Source of the DNA: Streptomyces asoensis
GTDB taxonomy: Bacteria; Actinomycetota; Actinomycetes; Streptomycetales; Streptomycetaceae
Reading direction: 5' to 3'
DNA: 64,000 bases
Assembly (NCBI RefSeq): GCF_016860545.1
Contig: NZ_BNEB01000005.1
Span: 2,542,001 to 2,606,000, forward strand
Shown: positions 8,659 through 17,021 of the stretch, one piece after another
Numbering within the stretch: the first letter of the stretch is position 1
Layout of the letters: the number at the start of each line of letters is the position of its first letter
Program-made: the position numbers and the translations under genes
Notes under the pieces: model-generated
What the model saw: only the letters and a program-made list of their open reading frames with translations
The model's database searches: none
Told to the model about the DNA's origin: nothing

Positions 8659-9612
8659 TCACGATCCGTTCGCCGTGCCCGTCGTAAGGATCACGTTGCG
8701 CAACGGCTCCCGGTTCACGAAGCGGCCCAACTGGTCCACCAGCAGGCGTACGGCCCGGGGCAGGAAGGCGGAGGTGGGCCCTCCGACGTGCGGACTGACG
8801 AGGACGCCCGGGGCGGTCCACAACGGATGCCCCGGCGGCAGCGGTTCGGGGTCGGTGACGTCGAGCGCCGCGGTGAGACGGCCGCCGCGCACCTCGGTGA
8901 GCAGCGCCTCGGTGTCGACGACCGGGCCGCGGGCCACGTTCACGAGCAGCGCGCCGTCCTTCATACGGGCCAGGAACGCGGCGTCGGCGAGACCGGTCGT
9001 GCTGTCGTTGAGGGGCGTGCAGAGGATCACGACGTCCGCCTCGGGCAGGAGGGCGGGGAGTTCGGCGATCGGGTGCACGGGACCGCGCGCCGTCGCGCGC
9101 CAGGAGCGCGCGACGCGCGCCACCCGCGCCACCTCGAAGGGCACGAGCCGGTCCTCGACGGCGGAGCCGATGGAGCCGTACCCCACGATCAGGACGTTCT
9201 TGTCGGCGAGCGCGGGCCGGAACCCGGCCAGCCACTCCCCCCGGTCCTGGGCGCGGACGAAATCGGGGATGCCGCGCAGCGAGGCGAGGATCAGGGTGAG
9301 CGTCAGTTCGGCCGTGCTCGCCTCGTGCACCCCGCGCGCGTTGCACAGCCGCACTCCGGGTGGCAGGGACGCAAGGGCGGGCTCGACGTGGTCGATGCCG
9401 GCGGACAGGGTCTGGACGACCTCGAGCGAGCTCATGGCCGCCAGCGGCCGCTGCCCCAGGGCGGCGGGCTTCATGTAGGGGACGACGTAGAAGACGCAGT
9501 CGGCGGGGTCCGCCGGGTAGTCCTGCGCACCGTCCCAGAAGCGGTAGTTCGGCCCTTGCGGGAGGCCCTCGATCTCCTCCGGCGGGAGGGGGAGCCAGAC
9601 GTCAGCACTCAT
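8659..9612 (-). CDS. D-isomer specific 2-hydroxyacid dehydrogenase
   Basis: NAD-dependent dehydrogenase of 317 residues, substrate not deducible. The nucleotide-binding motif VGYGSIGSAVE is near residue 142. The catalytic set of the family is complete: Arg in VNVARGPVV, Glu in DVTDPEPLPPGHPL and His in VSPHVGGPT. The ATG at 9612 has no visible Shine-Dalgarno sequence, so a leaderless message is possible. It is divergent from the aldo/keto reductase at 9690 with a 77-bp shared promoter region. It is related to SerA but shorter, lacking ASB and ACT domains. Confidence 0.9.
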   Translation of the reverse strand: MSADVWLPLPPEEIEGLPQGPNYRFWDGAQDYPADPADCVFYVVPYMKPAALGQRPLAAMSSLEVVQTLSAGIDHVEPALASLPPGVRLCNARGVHEASTAELTLTLILASLRGIPDFVRAQDRGEWLAGFRPALADKNVLIVGYGSIGSAVEDRLVPFEVARVARVARSWRATARGPVHPIAELPALLPEADVVILCTPLNDSTTGLADAAFLARMKDGALLVNVARGPVVDTEALLTEVRGGRLTAALDVTDPEPLPPGHPLWTAPGVLVSPHVGGPTSAFLPRAVRLLVDQLGRFVNREPLRNVILTTGTANGS

Positions 9613-9689
9613 GGTCAGGAGGCTATGTCAGGCACGCGCGTGTGCAGCGGCTAGGTTGGGGGGCTCGGGAGAGGGAGGGTCACGGGCAG

Positions 9690-10685
9690 GTGGAGCGCAG
9701 GACGATCGGCGCGGGGGCGCTCGAGGTGGGAGCCGTCGGTCTCGGGTGCATGCCGATGAGCTGGGGCTACAGCGGGTCGCGGCAGCGCGGCGACGAGTCG
9801 CTCAGAGCGGTGCACCGGGCGCTGGACGAGGGCTCGTCCCTGCTGGACACCGCCGACATGTACGGCCCGTTCACCAACGAGCTGCTGATGGGGCGGGTGT
9901 TGAAGGAGCGGCGCGGGGACGCGTTCGTGTCGACGAAGGTCGGTCTGCTCGTCGGGGACCAGCACATCGTGGCCAACGGCCGCCCCGGGTACGTGAGACG
10001 GGCCTGCGACGCTTCGCTGCGCCGGCTCCAGACGGACGTGATCGACCTCTACCAGCTGCACCGGGCCGATCCCGAGGTCCCGGTCGAGGAGACCTGGGGG
10101 GCGATGGCCGAGCTCGTCCGGGCGGGGAAGGTGCGGGCGCTCGGACTGTGCGCGGTGGGGGCCCGGGGCGGCAGGCGGTCGGGCGGGCTGTACGACGGAA
10201 CGATTCGTCAGTTGCGGCGGATCCAGCAGGTGTTCCCGGTGAGCGCGGTGGAGGCGGAACTGTCGGTGTGGTCGCCCGAGGCGCTGGAGACCCTGGTGCC
10301 CTGGTGCGCGTCGCGCGGTGTGGGATTCCTGGCGGCGATGCCGCTGGGCAACGGCTTCCTCACCGGCACCCTCACCCCCGGCCAGGGCTTCGAGCCCGAC
10401 GACATGCGGGCCCGGCACCCCCGCTTCACCGCCGAGATGATGGCCGCGAACCAGCCGATCGTCGTCGGACTGCGCCGGATCGCGGCCCGGCACGGCGCGG
10501 CGGTGACGGCCGCGCAGGTGGCCCTCGCCTGGGTACTGGCACAGGGCCCGGGCGTGATCCCGGTGCCGGGCGCCAAGCGGCAGCGGTGGGTGGCGGAGAA
10601 CGCGGCGGCCTGCGGACTGCGGCTGACGGCGCGCGACCTGGCGGAGGTCGCGGAGCTGCCGGCGGCCCGGGGATCGTGGGACTGA
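9690..10685 (+). CDS. Aldo/keto reductase
   Basis: NADPH-dependent carbonyl reductase of the AKR superfamily, 331 residues, substrate unknown. The TIM-barrel catalytic residues are visible: Asp and Tyr in LLDTADMYGPFTNE, Lys in VSTKVG and His in DLYQLHRADP. The C-terminal cofactor-binding stretch appears as IPVPGAKRQRWVAEN. The GTG at 9690 follows GAGGGAGGG; the frame is open upstream to 9360 but only across the promoter and the divergent gene. Confidence 0.9.
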   Translation: MERRTIGAGALEVGAVGLGCMPMSWGYSGSRQRGDESLRAVHRALDEGSSLLDTADMYGPFTNELLMGRVLKERRGDAFVSTKVGLLVGDQHIVANGRPGYVRRACDASLRRLQTDVIDLYQLHRADPEVPVEETWGAMAELVRAGKVRALGLCAVGARGGRRSGGLYDGTIRQLRRIQQVFPVSAVEAELSVWSPEALETLVPWCASRGVGFLAAMPLGNGFLTGTLTPGQGFEPDDMRARHPRFTAEMMAANQPIVVGLRRIAARHGAAVTAAQVALAWVLAQGPGVIPVPGAKRQRWVAENAAACGLRLTARDLAEVAELPAARGSWD

Positions 10686-10799
10686 GACGTGGTCCGGGTG
10701 CCGCTTTCGGGTCGCGACGGCCCGGACCGGGAACCCGGGAGGCCCGAACGACGTAGGACAGGTGAAGCCCGCCGCGGGAAGCGCCGTGCCGAAGGGACC

Positions 10800-11960
10800 A
10801 TGATCGTGCGACGACGAGCTGTATCGGCCGTGTTGGCCGCGAGTGCACTGCTGGTGACGGCCGGCTGCTCCTCCGGCGCCGGCGGGCCGTCGGCCCCCTC
10901 CGCCGACGCGTCCCCGAGCCGTACGGCGGCGCAGACCTCCCCGGCCGCCGAGGCGACCCCGCCCGCCAAGGGCACGGTCGAGGTGGTGCGCACCGTGGCC
11001 GAGGGCCTGGACACCCCGTGGGGTCTCGCCCCGCTCCCCGAAGGGGGCCTGCTGGTCGCCTCACGCGACGCGGGGACGATCACCCGGGTGGACACCGGGA
11101 CGGGCAGGAAGACGGAGCTGGGCGAGGTGCCCGGGGTCTCGGCGGCCGGCGAGGGCGGTCTGCTGGGCCTCGCGCTCTCCCCCGACTACGCCTCGGACCG
11201 CATGGTCTACGCGTACGTCACCTCTGCCTCGGACAACCGGGTCCTGCGCATGATCTACGACCCCGCCCGGCCCGCGGGCGATCAGCTGGGGGCACCCGAC
11301 ACGGTCTTCAAGGGCATCCCGAAGGGCATGATCCACAACGGTGGCCGGATCGCCTTCGGCCCCGACCGGCTGCTCTACGTCGGCACGGGCGAGACCGGCG
11401 ACCGGGGGCTCGCGCAGGACAAGAAGTCCCTGGGCGGCAAGATCCTGCGGCTGACCCCGGAGGGCGACCCCGCCCCCGGCAACCCCTTCCCGGACTCCGC
11501 GGTGTACTCGTACGGCCACCGCAACGTGCAGGGGCTGGCCTGGGACTCCCGGCAGCGCCTGTTCGCCTCGGAGTTCGGCCAGGACACGTGGGACGAGCTG
11601 AACGCGATCGAGCCCGGCGCCGACTACGGCTGGCCGACGGCCGAGGGCAGCTCCGGGGACGCGCGGTTCCGCGATCCGATCGCCCAGTGGCACACCGACG
11701 ACGCCTCCCCCAGCGGTGTCGCCTACGCGCAGGGCTCGATCTGGACGGCCGGGCTCAAGGGGCAGCGTCTGTGGCGGGTGCCGCTCAAGGGCACGGCCGC
11801 CTCCGCCGACCCGCAGGCCTTCCTGAAGGGCGAGTACGGGCGGCTGCGCACCGTGGTGGCGGCCGGGGGCGACAGGCTGTGGGTCACCACCAGCAACACG
11901 GACGGCCGGGGCGACCCGAAGAAGGGGGACGACCGCATCCTGGAGCTGAAGGTGAGCTGA
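10800..11960 (+). CDS. Secreted glucose/sorbosone dehydrogenase-family (PQQ-type) lipoprotein
   Basis: 386 residues. An N-terminal lipoprotein signal (basic MIVRRR, hydrophobic stretch, lipobox VTAGC with Cys23) is followed by a Thr/Ser/Ala/Pro-rich linker to about residue 60. A six-bladed propeller of the GSDH family follows (GLDTPWGLAPLPEGGLLVA at its start; EGGLLGLALSPDY; YSYGHRNVQGLAW; FGQDTWDELN; TTSNTDGRG near the end). The GHRN..QGLA motif is a family hallmark. It probably oxidises an aldose or sugar-like substrate outside the membrane; cofactor use is inferred. The ATG has GAAGGGA upstream. Confidence 0.88.
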   Translation: MIVRRRAVSAVLAASALLVTAGCSSGAGGPSAPSADASPSRTAAQTSPAAEATPPAKGTVEVVRTVAEGLDTPWGLAPLPEGGLLVASRDAGTITRVDTGTGRKTELGEVPGVSAAGEGGLLGLALSPDYASDRMVYAYVTSASDNRVLRMIYDPARPAGDQLGAPDTVFKGIPKGMIHNGGRIAFGPDRLLYVGTGETGDRGLAQDKKSLGGKILRLTPEGDPAPGNPFPDSAVYSYGHRNVQGLAWDSRQRLFASEFGQDTWDELNAIEPGADYGWPTAEGSSGDARFRDPIAQWHTDDASPSGVAYAQGSIWTAGLKGQRLWRVPLKGTAASADPQAFLKGEYGRLRTVVAAGGDRLWVTTSNTDGRGDPKKGDDRILELKVS

Positions 11961-11976
11961 GGCGGGCGGTCCCGGC

Positions 11977-12198
11977 TCACCCCGGCCGGTCCGCCTGCTC
12001 CGGATCCTCCGGTCCTCCCGCTTCCGCCGGTCCTCCCGGCTCGGAGGGCCGCACCACGACCCTCCCGGACGCGAGGTCTATCGGCCCGCGCCCGGGGTCG
12101 CCGTCCCCGACGTCCTCCCGGGTCAGTTCCAGCCGGTTCTGCTCGTCCCGGGTGTGCTTGCGGCCCGGCGCGAAGAGGTCCTCGAAGGCGTTGAACAT
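11977..12198 (-). CDS. DUF6191 family small protein
   Basis: 73-residue soluble protein opening MFNAFEDLFAPGRKHT and containing LTREDVGDGDPGRGPIDL, a pattern I recognise as the streptomycete DUF6191 family of unknown function. The C-terminus is Pro/Gly/Glu-rich. GGGAGA lies 7 bp before the ATG. It starts 23 bp after the LAL regulator on the same strand and may be cotranscribed with it. It converges with the sugar-dehydrogenase gene. Confidence 0.75.
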   Translation of the reverse strand: MFNAFEDLFAPGRKHTRDEQNRLELTREDVGDGDPGRGPIDLASGRVVVRPSEPGGPAEAGGPEDPEQADRPG

Positions 12199-12221
12199 GC
12201 GTTCTCCCTTGTGGGCTGACC

Positions 12222-15200
12222 TCATTGTCGCGCGGTGAGCCGTTCCCCGGCCTCCGGCGGGAACAGCCCCAGCCGGTGGGCCACGGCCGCGGCCTCGCCG
12301 CGCCCCGAGACGTCGAGCTTGGAGAGGATGTTCGACACGTGCACGCTCGCCGTCTTCGGGGAGATGAACAGCACCTCGGCGATCTGCCGGTTGGTGCGCC
12401 CGGCGGAGACCAGCCGCAGGACGTCGCGTTCGCGGCCCGTCAGCCCCAGGGTCGCCAGCGGGTCCGGGGGACCGGCCGGCGCGCTCACCGGGGCCTCGGC
12501 GGGAGCCGGGGACAGCCGGGCACGCCGGCCGAGGAGGGTCACGGCCTCGGTGAGGGGGCGGGCGCCCAGGTGGGCGGCGACCGCGCGGACGAGCCTCAGC
12601 AGCTCTGCGGCCCGTTCGCGTTCGTCGTCGCCGCCGCGGCCGAGCAGGGACTCGGCCAGTCGCAGGCGGGTGCGGGCCAGGTCGTAGGGGCGCTCCAGGC
12701 ATTCGAAGGCCGCGACCGTCTCGGCCCAGTCGTCCGGGTCCATGCGGCCCTCGGCGCGCAGGAGTTCGGCCCGCACCCAGCGTTCGTGGGCGTGCCAGAC
12801 GGGTGCGATCGTGGCGAGCTTCTTCGCGGCCGCGCGGATGAGGTCGAGGACGGCGGCGCGGCCCGGGTCGGCGGCGTTCGACGCGCGGGCGTCGCTCTCG
12901 GCACCGGCGGCGGCGAGCAGCAGCGGCCAGGCGTAGCGCTGGGTGCCGGGCTGGAGATCGTGTCCGAGGGCGCGGCCGACGTGGGCGCGGGCGTCCGCGA
13001 GCCGGCCCTGCGCCGCGGCGAGCGTGATGGCGAGACGGTGGAGCGGCAGCCGGTTCTGGGGGGCGTTGTCGTGGGGGCCGTAGAGGTGGTGTGCGGCGGT
13101 GAGCCGGCGGTCCGCCTCGGCGAGGTCGCCGCGGGAGAGGGCGAGTTCGGCGAGCTGGGTGGCGTGCCAGCCGCGGACCGAGGCTCCGAGGCCCACCCGT
13201 CCTGCCGCGGCGCAGGCCCGGTCGGCCTCCTCCCAGCGGCCGAGGGAGAACAGGGACTCGGAGAGGTTGCCCCACACCCAGGCCTGCGCGTCGGGCGGTC
13301 CGTGGTGCCGGGCGAAGGCCAGTCCCTCCTCCAGGACGGGGACGGCCTCGCGGGAGCGCCCGACCGCCTCCAGTTCGGCGGGCAGGTTGACGAAGGCGTT
13401 CAGCGCGACGGCGGGCGTGTCCTCGGCGAGCGCCCGTTCCCTGACCTCGCGCAGCTCCGCGAGTCCGGCCTCGATGTGTCCGGCGTCGACCATGAGGACG
13501 CCGAGGACCTGGCGGGCGTCGAGTTCGGTCTCCCGGGCGCCGATCATGCGGGCGTACTCCACGGCCCGTTCGGCGGCTCCGTAGGCCTCGGGGCCGGGGA
13601 CGTTCACCAGGGACCAGCACGCGAGGTGGGTGAGCACCTCGGCGTGGACCTCGTTGGGCGGCAGGCCGCGCAGCAGTTCCTGGGCGGTGAGCAGTTCCTC
13701 GCGGCCGCTGCCCCGGCCCAGGGAGTGCGTCAGCCGGGAGCACTGCAACCAGAACCACGCGGCCCGCAGGGGGTCGTCCTCCTCCTGGAGCAGGCGCAGC
13801 GCACGCTTGGTGATCTTCAGTGCGCGTTCGCGTTCGCCGCAGTAGCGGCCCGCGACGGCGGCCTCGGCCATCAGGTCGAGGTAGCGCAGCGGGGTGGCGG
13901 CCGGATCCCCGCCGTCGGCGGTCCCCCCGGGCCGCGCGGGCGGTACGGGAAAACGACCCCCGGTGTGGTCTGCGGCGCGCAGCGTGGCCCTGACGTCCTC
14001 GGGCACGGCCTCCCACAGCTCCATCGCCCTTTCCAGCAGCCGCAGTTGCTCGCTGTAGGCGCGCCGGGAGCGGGCCTCGGCGGAGGCGTCGAGCACGGCG
14101 GGGAGGGCTCGGGCCGGGTCGTGGGCGTGGTACCAGTAGCTGGCCAGCCGCATGACCCGTTCGTCGGCGGGGACGAGGTTCGGGTCGGCCTGGAGGGCTT
14201 CGGCGTAACGGCGGTTGAGGCGTGAGCGTTCGCCGGGCAGCAGGTCGTCGCTGACGGCCTCGCGGACCAGGGAGTGCCGGAAGCGGTAGCCGTCGCCGTC
14301 GGGGGTGGCGAGCAGGATGTTGGCGCCGACCGCGGCGCGCAGGGCCTCGATCAGCTCGTCCTCGGCGAGCCGGGCGACCGCGGCGATCAGCGGGTACTCG
14401 ACGGCGGAGCCGCCCTCGGCGACGATCCTGGCGACCGTCTGCGTGCTCTCGGGCAGCGCCTCGACCCGGACGAGCAGCAGGTCGCGCAGGGTGTCGGTGA
14501 GGCCGGTGCAGCAGCCCTCGTGGGCCGCCACGGCGAGTTCCTCGACGAAGAAGGCGTTGCCGTCTGAGCGGTCGAAGATGGCGTCGACCTGGGCGGGGTC
14601 GGGTTCGGCGGCGATGATGCCGGCGATCTGGCGGCCGACCTCGTCGCGGGTGAAGCGGGCCAGTTCCAGGCGTCGCACGGTGCGCAGCCGGTCGAGTTCG
14701 GCGAGCAGGGGGCGCAGCGGGTGCCGGCGGTGGATGTCGTCGGAGCGGTAGGTGGCGAGGACGACGAGGCGGCCGGTGCGCAGGGTGCGCACCAGGTAGG
14801 ACAGCAGGTGACGGGTGGAGGCGTCGGCCCAGTGCAGGTCCTCCAGCGCGACCACGACCGTGCGCCGCGCGGCGACGCGTTCCAGGAGCCGGACGGTGAG
14901 TTCGAAGAGGTGGGCCGTGCCCTCCCCGTCGTGGCGCCGTGCGGGGTCCGTCCCGCGCAGTTCGGGCAGCAGCCGGGCGAGTTCCTCCTCCTGGCCGGCC
15001 GCGGCGGCGGCCAGTTCGTCCGGCAGGGCCCGGCGCAGGGCGCGCAGGGCGGTGGAGAAGGGGGCGAAGGGCAGTCCGTCGGCGCCTATCTCGACGCAGC
15101 CGCCGACGGCGACGACGGCTCCCCCGCGTCCGGCGGCCGCCGTGAACTCCTCGACGAGCCGGGTCTTGCCGACCCCGGCCTCGCCGCCGATGAGCAGGGC

Positions 15201-15410
15201 CTGCGGCTCCCCCGCGGCGGCACGGGCGAGCGCCTCGTCCAGGGTGCCCGACTCCTCGGAGCGACCGACGAACACGGGGCTGACGGACCGGTTCTCCACG
15301 GGGGCGAGCATCGCACGCGGGTGCGCGGACGGCCCAGCGGATATCGCCGCGGCCCTGGTGGGAGGGCGGCCGACCCCCGTGCGGCCGCCCTGCGCCGTGC
15401 CGGTGCTCAC
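12222..15410 (-). CDS. LAL-type (large ATP-binding LuxR) transcriptional regulator
   Basis: 1062-residue regulator. An N-terminal AAA/NACHT-like ATPase has Walker A GGEAGVGKTR (about residue 76) and Walker B VVVALEDLHWAD. A long central TPR-like helical region follows. A C-terminal LuxR HTH (LTGRERDVLRLVSAGRTN, then QIAEVLFISPKTASVHVSNI) fills about the last 75 residues. LAL proteins usually need ATP and an inducer to activate promoters; the target here is unknown. The GTG at 15410 overlaps the TGA of the preceding small gene (GTGA) and has no Shine-Dalgarno of its own, so translation is probably coupled. Confidence 0.92.
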   Translation of the reverse strand: MSTGTAQGGRTGVGRPPTRAAAISAGPSAHPRAMLAPVENRSVSPVFVGRSEESGTLDEALARAAAGEPQALLIGGEAGVGKTRLVEEFTAAAGRGGAVVAVGGCVEIGADGLPFAPFSTALRALRRALPDELAAAAAGQEEELARLLPELRGTDPARRHDGEGTAHLFELTVRLLERVAARRTVVVALEDLHWADASTRHLLSYLVRTLRTGRLVVLATYRSDDIHRRHPLRPLLAELDRLRTVRRLELARFTRDEVGRQIAGIIAAEPDPAQVDAIFDRSDGNAFFVEELAVAAHEGCCTGLTDTLRDLLLVRVEALPESTQTVARIVAEGGSAVEYPLIAAVARLAEDELIEALRAAVGANILLATPDGDGYRFRHSLVREAVSDDLLPGERSRLNRRYAEALQADPNLVPADERVMRLASYWYHAHDPARALPAVLDASAEARSRRAYSEQLRLLERAMELWEAVPEDVRATLRAADHTGGRFPVPPARPGGTADGGDPAATPLRYLDLMAEAAVAGRYCGERERALKITKRALRLLQEEDDPLRAAWFWLQCSRLTHSLGRGSGREELLTAQELLRGLPPNEVHAEVLTHLACWSLVNVPGPEAYGAAERAVEYARMIGARETELDARQVLGVLMVDAGHIEAGLAELREVRERALAEDTPAVALNAFVNLPAELEAVGRSREAVPVLEEGLAFARHHGPPDAQAWVWGNLSESLFSLGRWEEADRACAAAGRVGLGASVRGWHATQLAELALSRGDLAEADRRLTAAHHLYGPHDNAPQNRLPLHRLAITLAAAQGRLADARAHVGRALGHDLQPGTQRYAWPLLLAAAGAESDARASNAADPGRAAVLDLIRAAAKKLATIAPVWHAHERWVRAELLRAEGRMDPDDWAETVAAFECLERPYDLARTRLRLAESLLGRGGDDERERAAELLRLVRAVAAHLGARPLTEAVTLLGRRARLSPAPAEAPVSAPAGPPDPLATLGLTGRERDVLRLVSAGRTNRQIAEVLFISPKTASVHVSNILSKLDVSGRGEAAAVAHRLGLFPPEAGERLTARQ

Positions 15411-15616
15411 GCGGGCCGGGCGAACCGGAGCCGGTGCAGGAGGCCGGTATGGGACGCGCCGGCGGCGCCTGCGTCCGCGCTTTCGGCGGCGGCGCGTTCG
15501 GCTTGCGCGCGCCGGGCGGCGCGGCGGCCCCGGACGGCCTCGCGGGCCTGTCGCTCGCCGGCGGCCCGGCGGCGGAGTTCGGCGGAGCGGGCCTGCTGGA
15601 GTTCGTACTCGTACAT
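15407..15616 (-). CDS. Small Arg/Ala-rich protein upstream of LAL regulator
   Basis: 69 residues, MYEYELQQARSAELRRRAAG at the start, strongly helical, with many Arg, Ala and Glu residues and a basic C-terminus (LHRLRFARPA). I recognise the type as a common streptomycete hypothetical but know no function. AGGGGA lies upstream of the ATG. The 4-bp overlap with the LAL gene suggests that the two are made together. Confidence 0.7.
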   Translation of the reverse strand: MYEYELQQARSAELRRRAAGERQAREAVRGRRAARRAQAERAAAESADAGAAGASHTGLLHRLRFARPA

Positions 15617-15813
15617 GGTGTGTCCCCTGGTGGGTCGGTTGTTCCGGCTTCGCTTGTCGCGATGACCCAACCTTCGTCTCCCAGGGGGGTCCGCCACATC
15701 GGGAGAGTTCCGCATCTTCGGCGGCGGGCGGCGCCTTAGACGCGCCGAAGGGGCCTTAGACGGGGCCGTGAGTGGCTCACGACCCCCTAAGACCCCTCCT
15801 GGCCTGCGGGTGC

Positions 15814-16410
15814 TCAGCTCGCGGGCGGCAGCCCGAGCAGGGCGTCGGTGTACTTCAGCACGGCCAGCAGCAGGCCGATGACGCCGATCGCCACGCCTGC
15901 CCAGGCGACGGACTTGATCCAGGGGGCCTGCGGGCGGCCGGGGGCGCCGAACGCGGGCCGGGCCAGGACGACGACACCGATGACCAGGGCGGCCAGCGCG
16001 AACAGGCCGGCCCACAGCGCGGTGGTCTGCCAGGCGTCGCCGTAGACCTCCTTGAGCTGGGTGGCCACGCCGGCGTTGGAGGAGGTCTGGAGCTGGCCGA
16101 CGAGCGTCTCGCGGGCGGCGGCGACGGTGCCGATCCAGCCACCGGTCAGCGACACGACGCCGAGGGCGACGGAGACCACGGCCCCGGCGCCCTGGCCGAC
16201 GCCGGTGGAACCCTCCGACCGGTCCGCGGCCTCCCCGGCGAGGAGCTCGTCACCGTCCTCGGTGCCGGCGGCGGGGCCGTCGGCCGCCTCCGCCTGCGCC
16301 CCGGCCGCTTCCTCGGGTGCCGCGGTCTTCGTGACGTCCACCTTCTCCTCGTCGCGCTTCGCCTCGGTACCGGATTGCGCGCCGGCCTCGTCCACAGTCT
16401 TGGTTCCCAT
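15814..16410 (-). CDS. Integral membrane protein with acidic N-terminal tail
   Basis: 198 residues. The first 70 are Ala/Glu/Asp/Gly-rich and probably disordered (DEAGAQSGTEAKRDEEKVDV). Three hydrophobic segments follow: AGAVVSVALGVVSLTGGWIG, an ALWAGLFALAALVIGVVVLA helix and a VAWAGVAIGVIGLLLAVLKY helix. Function unknown. The ATG at 16410 is chosen; a GTG three codons upstream is possible. The gene stands alone, between the LAL/small-protein unit and the GNAT gene. Confidence 0.75.
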   Translation of the reverse strand: MGTKTVDEAGAQSGTEAKRDEEKVDVTKTAAPEEAAGAQAEAADGPAAGTEDGDELLAGEAADRSEGSTGVGQGAGAVVSVALGVVSLTGGWIGTVAAARETLVGQLQTSSNAGVATQLKEVYGDAWQTTALWAGLFALAALVIGVVVLARPAFGAPGRPQAPWIKSVAWAGVAIGVIGLLLAVLKYTDALLGLPPAS

Positions 16411-16445
16411 ACCTCGCACCGTACGGACGCTCTCTGAGAGGTCCC

Positions 16446-17021
16446 TTAATGATCGCTGTGAGCGTCGCGCGCGCGTGCGTCGCGCCACTCCTGGGCCAGC
16501 ACGGACCACACCTCGAGGTCGTGCCGCACCCCACGATAGGGGTAGGACTGCCGGCGTACGCCGTCGCGGGTCATCCCGAGCCGCCGGGCGACGTCCAGGC
16601 TGGGGGTGTTCCCCGCGGAGGCGATCCACTCGACGCGCTGGATCCCGCGCTGTTCCACGGCGAAGTCGATCAGCACGCGCATGGCCCGGGTGACGAGGCC
16701 GCGTCCGGTACCGGCGGGTTCCAGCCAGCAGCCGACCTCGCAGTTCGCGTCGGCGGCGTCGAAGTTGAGGAAGAGGACCCCGCCCACGAGCCGGCCGTCC
16801 AGCCACAGGCCGTGCAGCGAGCCGGTGTCGGCGGCGCGCATGTCGGCGTACCGCTGGAGCGCCGCCCGTGCGGTGGCCACGTCGGTGGCCTTGGAGCCGA
16901 AGGGCACGTACTGGTTGATGAACTCCCGGCCCCGCTCCAGGTGCGCCAGGAACTCCTCGGCGTGCCAGGGCTCCAGCGGGCGCAGCTCCGCCCCGTCGTC
17001 ACCCAGCGATATCGCGTACAT
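16446..17021 (-). CDS. GNAT N-acetyltransferase, RimJ/RimL-like
   Basis: 191 residues. Resembles the ribosomal-protein N-terminal or amino-acid acetyltransferase branch: LRPLEPWHAEEFLAHLERG at the N-terminus, the acetyl-CoA motif A region CWLEPAGTGRGLVTRAMRVL and the closing N-x-x-S-x-x-VARRLGM pattern (NTPSLDVARRLGM). The ATG at 17021 has AAGGAG 10 bp upstream and lies inside the end of the MMPL gene (23-bp overlap), implying coupled translation. The substrate is unknown. Confidence 0.85.
   Translation of the reverse strand: MYAISLGDDGAELRPLEPWHAEEFLAHLERGREFINQYVPFGSKATDVATARAALQRYADMRAADTGSLHGLWLDGRLVGGVLFLNFDAADANCEVGCWLEPAGTGRGLVTRAMRVLIDFAVEQRGIQRVEWIASAGNTPSLDVARRLGMTRDGVRRQSYPYRGVRHDLEVWSVLAQEWRDARARDAHSDH

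Noticed and set aside
11977..15699. 1240-codon minus-strand frame overlapping the LAL regulator
   Set aside because: Only its last 73 codons (from 12198) look like a real protein; the rest is Arg/Pro/Gly shadow of the LAL gene.
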